The notes under the pieces are model-generated. The model had not been told where the DNA came from. It saw nothing but the letters and a program-made list of their open reading frames with translations, and did not search any database. Source: Larix kaempferi (taxonomy: Eukaryota; Streptophyta; Pinopsida; Pinales; Pinaceae). From it: a DNA stretch of 64,000 nucleotides. Within the stretch, counting starts at the first letter, position 1, and each line of letters begins with the position of its first letter. Both the position numbers and the translations under genes were made by a program. Shown here one piece after another: positions 39,841 through 51,009 of this stretch. The DNA is taken from the NCBI GenBank assembly GCA_027924585.1, contig BSBM01000423.1:3543501-3607500 (forward strand). Reading direction: 5' to 3'.

Positions 39841-39867
39841 TTAGAACTCTGAAAATGACCCCCAAAA

Positions 39868-39870
<3 letters not shown>

Positions 39871-39904
<34 letters not shown>
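39871..39904. repeat. (TA)n microsatellite
   Basis: About 34 bases of uninterrupted TA repeat 30 bp outside the MITE-like element. Confidence 0.95.
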
Positions 39905-39906
<2 letters not shown>

Positions 39907-41689
39907 TAATGTTCCCTAAAATTAGTCAATGAGTTCAAGTTTGGCAACTTGATTTAGAGTCTCGATATATTCTTTACATGTGGGAGTTAAGATCATGTAA
40001 TTTCCACCTTTTATTTTAGGGGTTTTGGGCTAACTTAAGTATAAGGTATATAGAACTTTGGTTATATATATTGAAGGTTTAAATAATGAAGTACTTGATT
40101 GTTTTTTTTAATGAGTTAAAGCAATTTGATATGTTCAATATGTTACATCATTGAAAATATTATAATTTATTTAAAGGTATGAAAACAATTTAAAATGTGT
40201 AGAGATAAGTAAAATTTTAAATTTTAAAGGATTTCTTTTAAGATTGGTGGATTGTGTTGCGTCAAAATGTTTTAATTAAACTTATTGTAACTTCAAGATA
40301 TGAAGTCCAAAAAGTGAATCCCCACTATACGACAACCATGAAATGAATCTCCATTATACACTTGTTACATTCAAGTTAATCTTGTTGATCCACTCAATGA
40401 AGTCCAAAATCTCAAATACTATCTAAACACTTATCGGTATAATTATTGATAATATTAAAATAAAGCATTTTGTGAATATAAGATATGTACTATATAATTG
40501 CATGGTAAACACCTAATACACCTAATAAAAATCTTAAATAACAAAATATGAAGTTAATATCTAATTCTAGTATATTAACATTTTATTTTACCAATTTATA
40601 AAAATAGCAAAGCCTTCGATTATTATTTATATCAATCAAAATGTTACTTTGTAAGTTTTAAGTTTCCATGAGTAGTCAATGTATAAGATTATATAATAAC
40701 ATCTTAATTTTAATTAATATTATTAATATATTTGAGATTTTATTATTATTATTTATAAATGTTATTTTATATGAATCATAAGTATTATCATTAATATCTC
40801 ATTAATGATAAACATTATCATTAATATTGAAAGATATTAGATATATTGTGATGATGTAATCTAAATATTCTACAAATCTTAGCATCACGTATTTTGGCTA
40901 TGGAAATTGCATAAAAAAATTTAACCTCATCATTCTTTGTAGATTTTGTATCATATTCCTCTTGTCTTGTTTGCATCTTATTCATGTAGAATTGTTTTAT
41001 TAGTATCAATATAAACCTCATTTCCAAATATAGTCACATTAATTTTATCCTTTTTTGAATGGTTCTAACTTTATTGAGAGTATATACCGAGCCTATGTCT
41101 TTAGTTAATGTGGGATAAGTGACATCATCCCCTACACCAAATCATTTCACATTTATGAAATCTGTATTGGATTATAAATACCATCTTCATTTATACCTAT
41201 TCCTCCATGTTCCTTAATTTATAAATTTCACAGTGATTTAATAGCCTGGTCCATATCTCTTCCTAACATTTTTCCTTTTATGTTTATTATTAAGATTTTT
41301 TAAAATATTTATAGTGATTTTTTTTATGATTCAATATTAAGAATATGTGCAAGATGTCTACTCTTTATAGAAAACAATCGCTCCCATCATCTACTCGCTC
41401 GACCATCCTATTCCAATACACCAAAATATGCAACACTATCCTGCATAAAAATTAAAGCTATCTTGGCACAAGTTAGGTCGGTTGGACCCTCTTGCTTAAC
41501 TATGAAACACAACAACACACAGGTGCTCACACAGACTGGATGTGAACTAAATTCCAAAAGCCGAATTCTATTAAATTGAATCAAATTACAATGTAAAAAT
41601 ACAAAGCAATCTATCAACTAGTCGGCCTTAACCTGTTACAATATATATAATGAAACTCTGTCTTTAAGTGTGTTTTCGGCTATGTGTGA
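39905..41689. other. AT-rich DNA, no gene seen
   Basis: Low-GC sequence with no supported feature. A stretch at 41450-41700 is less AT-rich, without a recognisable domain. Confidence 0.5.
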
Positions 41690-42240
41690 TCTCCTCCCTC
41701 TCCTGGTTCTCCGTTGAATGATGAGAAATGGATCAAATCCCCCCATTCTGTGCCTTTGCACTGCTCTTCTATTATGCTGCCGCTCTTCTCGAGGCTTACT
41801 CCATTCCACCGACCCCTCTCTTCATCACCCACGTCACTTGCACGCTCGTCCTACCCTCCACGCACTCTTCTGCACGTAGTATTTCCACTCCCATCATCCC
41901 ACACCTCCTTCCAGCCTTCCATCACACTCTCTACGCCCGCGCACTTCCATCCTTCCTCCCTTTCACACCTCTGTTGTCCCCCTTCACGCTGCAACTACCC
42001 CACTCCCCCGCTACTCCCCCACGACCTCCTCCTACACGCATCCTCCATCAGCCCCCTCCCTCTGCTACCCCACGGCTTCTCCCCCATGGCCTTCCTCTAC
42101 CTCCATGCTGCCTCCCCCCTCCACACTTCTTTCCCCATCAGCCTCCACACCGTCCGCGCCGACCCTCCCAAGCCGCCTCCGCCTCCACCTCCGCCTGCTC
42201 GCAGCCACCAACGCCCTGCAAAACAAGCCAAACAAAAGTT
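41690..42240 (+). repeat. Pyrimidine-rich, C-rich tract
   Basis: Strongly C/T-biased, with overlapping Pro/Ser/His-rich open frames of about 190 codons in two frames, as expected from composition. It is followed at once by AT-rich DNA with ATTATTATT runs. The same C-rich then AT-rich succession forms the leader of the LTR element at 57144-58200, so it may be a decayed relative. Confidence 0.5.
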
Positions 42241-43301
42241 AATAAAACAAAAAAACTATATAATAATAAATTTTATTATTATTATATTTATTAACTTTTT
42301 AAATAAATAAAAAATATAATAATAATTTTATTATAGATTTTTTTTATCTAACATACAACCAATGCGTTAATAAGTACAAAGTAAAGTATTATATACTTTA
42401 ACAATACTTATTTAACATTTTTTAATAAATAATAACATTATTATTATATTTTAATAATAAATTATTATTATTAAAATTTCCTTAGCCCTACCTTGTTAAA
42501 CCAAAATATCATTCCCCTATTCACCCCCCACACCACATCGAAAACCATGATATAAATGAAGGACCGACTGGAAAAATTAGAAAAAAAACCAAATTAGAGC
42601 GCCTCTCCACGTCGCCATCCTCCTCCCCCCGCCACAGCCTGCACCATTCGCGTGCATCATCCTCCATCCTCAATCCTCCCGCCGCTTGCACCAATTTAAA
42701 ATATTGTTAAATTTATATTACATTCTAAATTATATATTAATATAGATTTAGATTTAGATTTAGATTTAGATTGATATAATTTATATATTAATTTAAATTT
42801 AAATATAAATTATATTTAAATTTATATTTAAAATTAAAATTAAATATAATTTATATTTAAAATTACATTTAAAAATAATTTGAATTTGAATTTATATTTT
42901 AGTTTAAATTTGAATTAAAATATAAATCAATATTTATATTAAATTTCAACTATATTTTAATGTTCTTTAATATTTTTATCTCCACAAATATAGTTGTATA
43001 ATTAATTACATAATATTTATAAATAACATTATATGCCTTTATGTAAATCTTTACATAGGATGTCTTCATATTTATAGTTACATAGTTTCTCAAATAGTTG
43101 TGAGTGAGTCAAAAACTATTGGCCTAGCCTTCCATAAACTATTATATAAAAAATATTTACACTAAAAGATAAAGAAATTTTAAAATGCTATGCTAATCCT
43201 CCAAGGTTCAATCCTACTAGATCATCTAGTTTTTTATTTTAAAATATAGAATTTCGTAAATATATTGAATTTCATTATCATGTAAAGTGACTTTTATACT
43301 T
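42241..43301. other. AT-rich DNA with short tandem motifs
   Basis: Long TAATAATAA tracts, a short C-rich island at 42600-42690, and (GATTTA)n at 42743-42770 inside alternating AAATTTAAATTT stretches. No gene seen. Confidence 0.6.
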
Positions 43302-43620
43302 GCATAGATTTCACTGTATGGGGTTTTTTATTGCATATTTTTCAGTGTAGATATTATTCCGTGGACGCATTGATTTTAGTGTATGGGCGGAAAGATTTCA
43401 GTGTATGGGTTTTTTTATTGCATATTTTTCAGTGTAGATGTTATTCTGTGGACGCATTGATTTAAGTGTATGGGTGCATAGATTTCAGTGTATGGGGTTT
43501 TTTTAATGCATAATTTTCAGTGTAGCTGTTATACCATGGATGCATTGATTTCAGTGTAGATTTCTTGGATGCATAAATTTTAGTGTGGATTTCAACGATG
43601 CATAAATTTCAGTGTATATG
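43302..43620 (+). repeat. 87-bp tandem repeat, three clear units
   Basis: Units start at 43302, 43389 and 43476, with a degenerate tail to about 43620. The shared words are AGATTTCA(G/C)TGTATGGG, TTTTTCAGTGTAG and TGGA(C/T)GCATTGATTT. Confidence 0.9.
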
Positions 43621-43739
43621 TTAATGTTTGACTTTTTTTATATAGAGTCTAAACTAGAAATGGAAGATCTGCATGCGGAAGATGCTATGAGACAAACTGG
43701 CGAAGAACCAGAAATATAGAACGTTGAAGGTCATAAAAC

Positions 43740-44365
43740 ATATCAAGGAAGAAAATATTACGAAATGATAACAGAAGAATGAGAAGAAGACTTGAAACGA
43801 AAAAGAAGAAGAACAAAAAGAATTTTGAAAAAGGAAGTTGGACGAAATGACAGCAGAAGAACGAGAAGAACGAAGAAAACAAAATGTAGATTGACACAAA
43901 GAATATTGAAAAAGAAAGTTAGGCAGATTGACAGTAGAAGAACGAGATGAACAAAGAAAATGAAACGTTGATCGACAAAGAGTGCATCGAGAGAGAAACT
44001 TGAAGCAGTTGGAAGAACAAAGAAATCAAGATGCAGAACAACAAATAAATCAAAATGTACAAAATGACAAAATGATAGCAGAAGAAGGAGAAGAACGAAC
44101 AAAACAAAACGTAGTTCAACAAAAAGAAAATCGAACAAAAAAAGTTAAGCAAATTGACAGCAGAAGAACGAGAAGAACAAAGAAAATGAAACGTTGATTG
44201 ACAAAGAGTGTATCGAGAGAGAAAGTTGAAGCAATTGGAAGAAAAAAAAAATCAGTTTGCAGAATAACAAATAAATCAAAATGTACGAAATGACGGCAGA
44301 AGAATGAGAAGAACAAACAAAACAAAACGCAGATCAACAAAAAGAGAATAAAAAACAAGTTAGGC
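43740..44365 (+). pseudogene. Decayed Arg/Glu/Gln-rich repeat protein
   Basis: Plus-strand DNA made of two to three imperfect repeats of about 240 bp (AGCAGAAGAACGAGAAGAACAAAG recurring near 43850, 43930 and 44155). It encodes charged coiled-coil text such as Glu-Glu-Arg-Arg-Glu-Gln-Arg and Asn-Val-Asp-Arg-Gln-Arg-Val. The longest open piece is 43982-44197; stops and frame changes break the rest. The style recalls the Arg/Glu-rich repeat segments found near the N-terminus of some plant Helitron-associated proteins, but I cannot show homology. Confidence 0.35.
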
Positions 44366-44521
44366 AATTTTTCTCTATTTTCTAGTTTAACAATTTACTC
44401 AATCCTAAATACTTATTACTTACATTATGATAATTCTCGTAAATGTATCTATGTTTGCAACTTAACCTGTTCCTTACAATGCTGATCAAACTCTAGTTTT
44501 GTGTCACCGCCCACGACTGAA

Positions 44522-44698
44522 ACCAGCCTAGATCCAAATCGTAGGCTCTATCAAGCACCGAGAGGGATCAAATCTCCCGAGGTGCAAACCTCTTCTCAGG
44601 TATTGCACTCAAGGAGCTTTTAGAGGAGAGGGTTGTAGCTTATGAGATTTGATCCCTCTCGACGCTTGATAGAGCCTAGGATTTGGATCTAGACTGGT
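44522..44698. mobile_element. Inverted-repeat element, ~55-bp arms
   Basis: Left arm 44522-44576 and right arm 44644-44698 are near-perfect reverse complements (AGATCCAAATC, GGCTCTATCAAGC and GAGGGATCAAATCTC in both). The 67-bp spacer starts with CCGAGGTGCAAACCT. No clear target duplication. A left-half copy lies at 19017-19110 with similar spacer text, so this is a dispersed family. It could be a MITE or small foldback. GATCAAATC fits the Pol III B-box consensus, but there is no convincing A box. Confidence 0.65.
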
Positions 44699-44724
44699 AT
44701 TATTTCACATTATTTTCAATAATA

Positions 44725-45960
44725 TTTAACCCCCTAACCAATTATTATTAAACTTAAAAAAAATTACATTCCCCCCTTCTACCCTAACAATAACCTTAAC
44801 CCCAACAAACTATTACAAAAGTTAAAAAAATAATTATAATGCACCCCTCCTACCCTAACCCCCCTAACAAACTATTAATAAATTTTTTAAAAATTTACAT
44901 TTAAAAAAAAATTACATATCCTACCCTAATCCCCCAACCAACCATTAATAAACCTTTAAAAAAACAAAGTACATTTCCTAATGCCCTAGCCCCCTACATT
45001 ACCCCTACTTTAACCACCCTCAAAATTACATTTCCTAATGCCCTACCCACTACCTTCACCCCCAATGTTACTCCCATTACCCCTCAGACATTGTTTTAAC
45101 TAAAAAAAATTAAAACCCAACTTACAAAAATTAAAAAATTAAAAAAAAAAAACAAACTTTAGGCAGTGGAGGAGAGGGGAGGGTAGCGGTGGGGGAGGGG
45201 AGGAGGGAGCGCGTGGGGGGAGGGGGAGGATGAGCATAGTGCCAACCAAAGGGGCGACCTTTTTTGCGCATAGGGTAGCGGAGGAGAGGGGAGAGTAGTG
45301 GGGGGGGAGGGGAAGGGCAGTGGAGGAGAGGGGAGGGTAGCGTCGGGTGGGCGATGGGGGAGGGCAGGAGGGAGTGGGCTGGGGGAGGGAGGGGAAATTT
45401 TGTTTTTTATTTTTATTTTTGTTAATTTTTTTATTTGTTATGTTAGTTTTAATTTTTGTTTTTGTTATTAATTTTACTTTTTTTTTTTATTTGTTATTTT
45501 ATTTTTAATTTTTGTTTTTTTAATTTTATTTATTTGTTATTCATTTTTCTTTTAAATTTTATTTATTATATAATATTTCAAAGGGCGGGTTTTAAACTTT
45601 GATTTTTTTTTCTTTTTTTAAACTAATGTGTGCACTGAAGAGGGTTTAAGGTAAGGGGTAATGTAGGGGGCTAGGGGGGGCTAGGGGGAAGGTAGGTGGC
45701 TAGGGGGGTAACACAAGTTTTTTTTTTTAAATTTAAATTTAATAAAATAATGTTTGTGTGGGGGGAAGATAGGTGGGAGGGGGGTTTAATTTTATTATTA
45801 TTCTATATAATAGTTAGGTTATGGGGTAAAATATAATAGTTAGGTTAGGGGGCGGGGGTAAGGTAGGTAGTGCGGGTAGTTGCAAAGAGGTTGGAATTTA
45901 TTTGTTAAATTTTTTTTTTCAATTTAGGGGTTGATTTTAAGGCTTTCATAAACAACAATA
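44725..45960. repeat. C-rich then G-rich palindromic tract
   Basis: 44725-45110 has repeated CCCTAACCCCC, ACAAACTATTA and TTACATTTCCTA. 45160-45400 is G-rich (GGAGAGGGGAGGG repeats). After a T-rich stretch, 45640-45890 holds GGGGTAATGTAGGGGGC and GGTTAGGGGGCGGGGG, the reverse complement of the left side. The tract can fold back and has many G4-forming runs. No gene is seen. Confidence 0.7.
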
Positions 45961-47865
45961 TGATATTTTTAGGCCATGGCTATATTTTTAACCCCCCCCA
46001 AAAAATGTTGATATTGGTATCAACACTTTTCGATTTGGGGGTTGTTTTTGATGTTTTTTATTAAAAAATATGAGTTTTTATGGATAGAGTTCTCATTCTT
46101 AGTATATAGTTCTCGTTTCATAGTATAAGTGGTTCTCACTGCCCTCCATAATAAACACATGTTGAAGCATTTTCAAATTCCAATAGCACTCTCTAGTGTC
46201 GAGCACAACAACAACCATGGTCCCTCTATAGTTGAAGATGACCAGTTGGAGTATACAGTATTGCTTTTCCCAGGCCATTGAGTTATGTTAACATCGAACT
46301 TGTGGTTTTCGATAGGCCTTGTTAATGGATCGCTTGGACAAGTTGTTACCATATTCTAAAAAAGATAACCACAAACCTCCAAAACTTCCAACATTTGTTG
46401 GTTATAACTTCACCAACTATAACGACCCTCCATGGGATCCCAATAATCCTACTTTTCTATCAGATCCACCTATACAAAGGTTGGGGGGGGGGCGGGCATA
46501 TTTAGAGTCCCGCTTAAAATAGAATGGGATTTGACAATACAGAAATCTAAGGAGATGGAATTACCAAAGGCTATGATAAACATTGGTACAATTGAACGTT
46601 AGGGTTTGACCTTCACTGCAATTTCTAGAGTCCCTTCCCTCTAGGACCTTCACATCTCCTCGATGTGTAACTTTGATCACTACAAACAAATTTGCAAGAG
46701 AATCCACATGTCAATGGAGGGAATCATGTAGAGGCATTTCTATGGTCAATGGATTTCTCATAACTCCTTTGTACATGTACCTACTTCTCTTTTCCTATAC
46801 TGCATTTGTCAATACTTCCACTATACATTTCATGTTTACTAACCCACATTGTTTTTTTCTACACTCATTCAAGTTTATGCTCACTGGGTTTTCCCATGTG
46901 TGCGACCGCAGATTCCTCAACTACCTTTCTGATTATGCTCATCAAAGATTCTCTTTCTCTATTTCTATTTTTATTGTAAATACTCTACTATTATGACATT
47001 ATGGAATCAAGTCGAGCATTTATACAATTATATTTGTTATTATACTTCAATTTTTCTTCTTCCATCCCACCTTCTCCTTAACCATTCTTCATTGGCAATA
47101 AGGAATTATTTTTTTGCACCCCAAGGATGAAGAGACAACTTAGATATATTCAATGCAAAAACATTACGATGTTCCAGAATGGTTCTATGATTTGAGTCAA
47201 TTTCCAAATGGATTTATAGACTTCCAAAGGTGTGACAACCTTGTACAATTATTATTACATCATCTTTATTTGTTACAGGAAGGATACTCGAAATTTCATG
47301 AAAATTTCATTCCTTTGTAAAAGAAATATTCCCAATGACATATTTACATCCGATAGCATTTTAAAATGTGCATGTGGAAATGAAAGCCTTATTGTGTAAA
47401 GCAAAGAAAGATTTGGTGTAGTCTAAATATTCTACATTTTCAACCTTTTCGAGTATATTTTATGTCTTATTTTGTTCTGAGTCCAGTTGGAAATCTATAA
47501 AAAATATTAGAATAAAATATATTAATTATGGAAATTGCATAATCTAGGTTCCATGGGGGTATTTGAGGGTGGGCCCTCACGTGAATTTGAGGGACCTTTT
47601 AGATGCAATATTAGTTTCGTGTAATGCACGAAAGTTCAGTGAAACCAAAACACTCAAGTGTTTCTTTGAACTAGGCATGGGCGGGCCCAAGCCTGCCATG
47701 TCATTTAACACGCTAGATAGGAAACAAAAATTCTTTATCATTACGTATTTCTATAACACTCAAGCGTTATAGAAATACATAATGCTTGAGAATTCTTTTC
47801 AATATATTAAAACCCAAAAAGGGGTCGCAACATACATTCATTAGAGGAAAATTCAACTTCAAATG
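45961..47865. other. Unassigned DNA with one long hairpin
   Basis: A 67-codon open frame at 46319-46522 (Pro/Asn-rich, ending in a G-run artefact) has no recognised domain. A hairpin with an 18-bp stem and one mismatch lies at 47740-47783 (ATTTCTATAAC with GTTATAGAAAT, 8-base loop). The rest shows nothing I can support. Confidence 0.45.
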
Positions 47866-48831
47866 TGTAACGCCCGATATTTTGACTAGGCATGTTTATC
47901 AGTCATACATATTGCACTTTATTTGATTATTATCTATTCGGCTAATCTAGACCGAGTAAACTATATTTTCGACATGTTAGACCTGATTATATGTCTCTAT
48001 TATGTTTATGATGTTACTATGCTTATGCTGATACTAGTATGATTATGATGTTAGGATGTTACTACTCTCATGATGTGATTATTATGCTATGTGGTTATGA
48101 TGTTGTAGTTATTATGAGGTTCCTTTCTTCATAGTGACAGTGTATATTTAATTATCGTCCTTGAAGAAATGTGATATATATGCGGTGGTACGTGGATACA
48201 AACCTATGATGTGATCGATTTATGAGTTTATGTGATGAAATGAAATGATATTGATAATGTGGATCAACTGATGATCGAATGGAAACATTTTTTATAAATG
48301 TATGGTTGCAAAGTTCTAATCCATAGGGCACAAGGGCTATGTAATAGCTGGATAATGGATACAAAGAGTGGAACAATACCTATTTTGCAGAGAGCCTTGT
48401 TTACCAAATTTGATGATATGGTGACACATTTCAATAATCTCGATAGCAATAGAGTATGCTTTGATAGGGTATAGACCCAATATGTTGAGAGGGATTCGTT
48501 TATTTCCCACCCTATGTTACTATGTTACCCAGGGTCACGGGAAGGCCATGCTGAGACACACTCCCCAAGTTGTTGTGATGAAGATGGTCAAATACCTGCT
48601 AGGAGAGGTTAGGTCCACTAGTCAGCCGACACTACCACTATTAGGTTCTATGTGGTCAGGTTAGTATAGCTGGAATCCACTTTTGTACTAGTAGAGGAAG
48701 GATAGGGAGGATGTGGATGCAGGTTAAGATGGGAGGATATGCTAGTTAGTATTGTTGAGGGTTGTGTATTCCTTGATACCGAGTTAGTGGTAGTAGGTAC
48801 CCATCTTGTAATTGATTGGTTAAGTTAATAA
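47866..48831. mobile_element. Possible old LTR fragment
   Basis: Starts TGTAACGCCCGATATTTT, an LTR-start style common in plant Ty3 elements. It continues with ATGATGTTA/TTATGATGT-rich text of the kind seen in such LTRs. The other end is not found; the element at 48837 inserted into or next to it. Confidence 0.3.
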
Positions 48832-48836
48832 GAGAA

Positions 48837-50859
48837 TGTCATGTCCCAAATTTGGTATTGGGTCACAATGGCCTAATCACATTGGCCCTATTCATTAGAG
48901 TTTGTCAAATTGATGCTAAAGGTCAAATAATTGCCAAGGAGGAAAATTACTAGTTTCCTAGGTTTGGGGTGGAAGCTTTGGGATTTCGAATAATGGGGAT
49001 AATAAATGATGTTTGAACATTAGAATGGAATAAATATTTAATAAAGGAGCTAAATAAATATATACAAGTTAAAATAATAGTGGCATTTCATCATGAAGAC
49101 ACATGGAGGAAGTGGGACCCACATATGGATTTCCCCACTACATTTGGCATCATTCTCTCACCAATTCGAATTCAAGGTGAATGGTAACATACTTGGGGGG
49201 GTCCGAAAGGTATTATTCATGGCATGACTCATCCAAGGTCGAAATATAGAGGAAGAGTAACTCCCATGGAAGAGGAAGAGGCAATTTGGAGCTAGTGAGA
49301 CACTTGGGCTAGATTCCCTAGCTCTATGACAACAATGATGAAGATGCTATGACACCTATGACACAAATCAGACCTGAAGGCTGACATATGACATATATGA
49401 CATGTCAGGGCTAAAAATAGACTCCAAGAGGGCGCTCAAGGGTGTTAGGGCAGCTAAGATGCTTCCACATGTGATTTGGTGGAAGTGGGAGACTAGGAAT
49501 TGTTGTACAAGTGGTGTTCTTTGGAATCTCTTCCCAACTTGAGTTGGCATGAGTCTCTTGGAAGGAATTCGACCCATGGAGGCCATTAGAACTTTATAAA
49601 TGTGAATAACAAAGAATGAAACCAGCTTTTGATCATTTTGTATAATTTGCAATTGCGTTTGTGAAGAGGGAGAGCTAGTGGATGACTAGTTTCTTGCCTT
49701 AGCCAATTTCGAGGGTGAAAGATTCCCATCCAAGTTGGTAATTGGAAAGGCCATTCAGAACTTTCATTTGGAGCTTTAATGGAGTCTTTATTTGCAGGTG
49801 TAAGCTACAGGGAAGCTCATGGTTTCTTCTATTGCAGCTCACTCCTTCAACCATTTCCAGTTTTGATGGCATATTCTTGATCCTTGAGGGAGGGCGTTTC
49901 TGGTGAGCTATTGTACTCTTTGGGGAAGCTTTTAATGCCCAATTTCTTTTGTAATATGAATTAAATACTCTTTTCTTCATCTCCAAAAAGTTTCAGGTCG
50001 AAATTCCAAGTAGAAATGTATAAATCTCATTTTTAATGGAAGAACAATGCCATTTCCCCACTACCTTGTTGTGAGCCAATGTATTGATGATGATTTCGAA
50101 TGAATGGATGATTCTATGATATATTTGTGATCAATATACTGCCATGGATGTCTTCTACATGTTTTATGTACTGTACTTGAGCATTTGAAGCATTTTTACT
50201 CAGTTTAGTTGTATTGGGAGGTGAAATAGTGCCATTTCCCCAAGGGTCGAATTGGGGATTTTTGCAGTTGAATGGGAGAGGGTGAGAACAGTTGTAATAA
50301 TCCATTAATGGTGCATATGAGACTTTAATAAAATACTTAACACATTACATACCTCTGTTCATAAATTTGAGTGGGTTTGGAGGCATTTGGGAAGCCATTT
50401 CCAGTACTTACCCTAGGGGGATTTGAACCCCAAATTACTAGTAAAATTGCATACTTGGTCCAGAATCTTAAGAGATTTTGCAGAGGTATTTTGGTGACCA
50501 TATGTCATCTATAAACATCATATTCAAGTACTAATATCATTCATACACCTTCCTTGAATATTTGAAGTGATTTGGAGTCAATTTGAGACCTAGAGACCAA
50601 TACTAGTCAAAGGGAAATCACTAGTAAAGTTACCTACATTGACCAGAATTGAAAGAGGATTTGCAGAAGTATTTTAAAGGTCCAAAGGAATACCTGAAAC
50701 ACATATTTATGTTCTAATATCATTCATATACCTTCTCAGAAGATTTGGGATCATTTGGGGCAAATTTGGGACCTAGAGATCAAAACTAGTCAAAGGTCGA
50801 ACCAAGGAAAAAAGTGGAAAATTGTCATTTTAATAAAATTCCTAACAAGGGACATTACA
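48837..50859 (+). repeat. 5' LTR (2023 bp)
   Basis: Starts TGTCATGTCCC and ends GGGACATTACA. It differs in length from the 3' LTR only by CTAG (absent here near 49127) and one T. Open frames inside are shared with the other LTR and are not genes. Confidence 0.95.
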
Positions 50860-50860
50860 G

Positions 50861-50872
50861 TGGTATCAGAGC
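50861..50872 (+). other. Primer binding site, initiator tRNA-Met
   Basis: TGGTATCAGAGC one base after the 5' LTR. Confidence 0.94.
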
Positions 50873-51009
50873 ATGATCTTGGCACCTGATGTGGTCTAAT
50901 ATTCATGAGGACAAGAATTCAGGTACCACCATTAGTTATTGAAACCAAAAGTGCTTTTGTTGAAGAAAAAAAAAAGTAGGAGAAGAAGAGCAAATGTTTT
51001 TAGGAAACT

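Noticed and set aside
41714-42310. Two overlapping ~190-codon Pro/Ser/His-rich frames
   Set aside because: C-rich low-complexity DNA keeps several frames open at once; no domain or splice context.
44725-45110. Interstitial telomere array
   Set aside because: CCCTAACCC words are irregularly spaced and mixed with ACAAACTATTA; there is no run of the plant telomere heptamer.
46319-46522. 67-codon Pro/Asn-rich open frame
   Set aside because: Too short, no domain, and its end is formed by a G-run; no supporting context.
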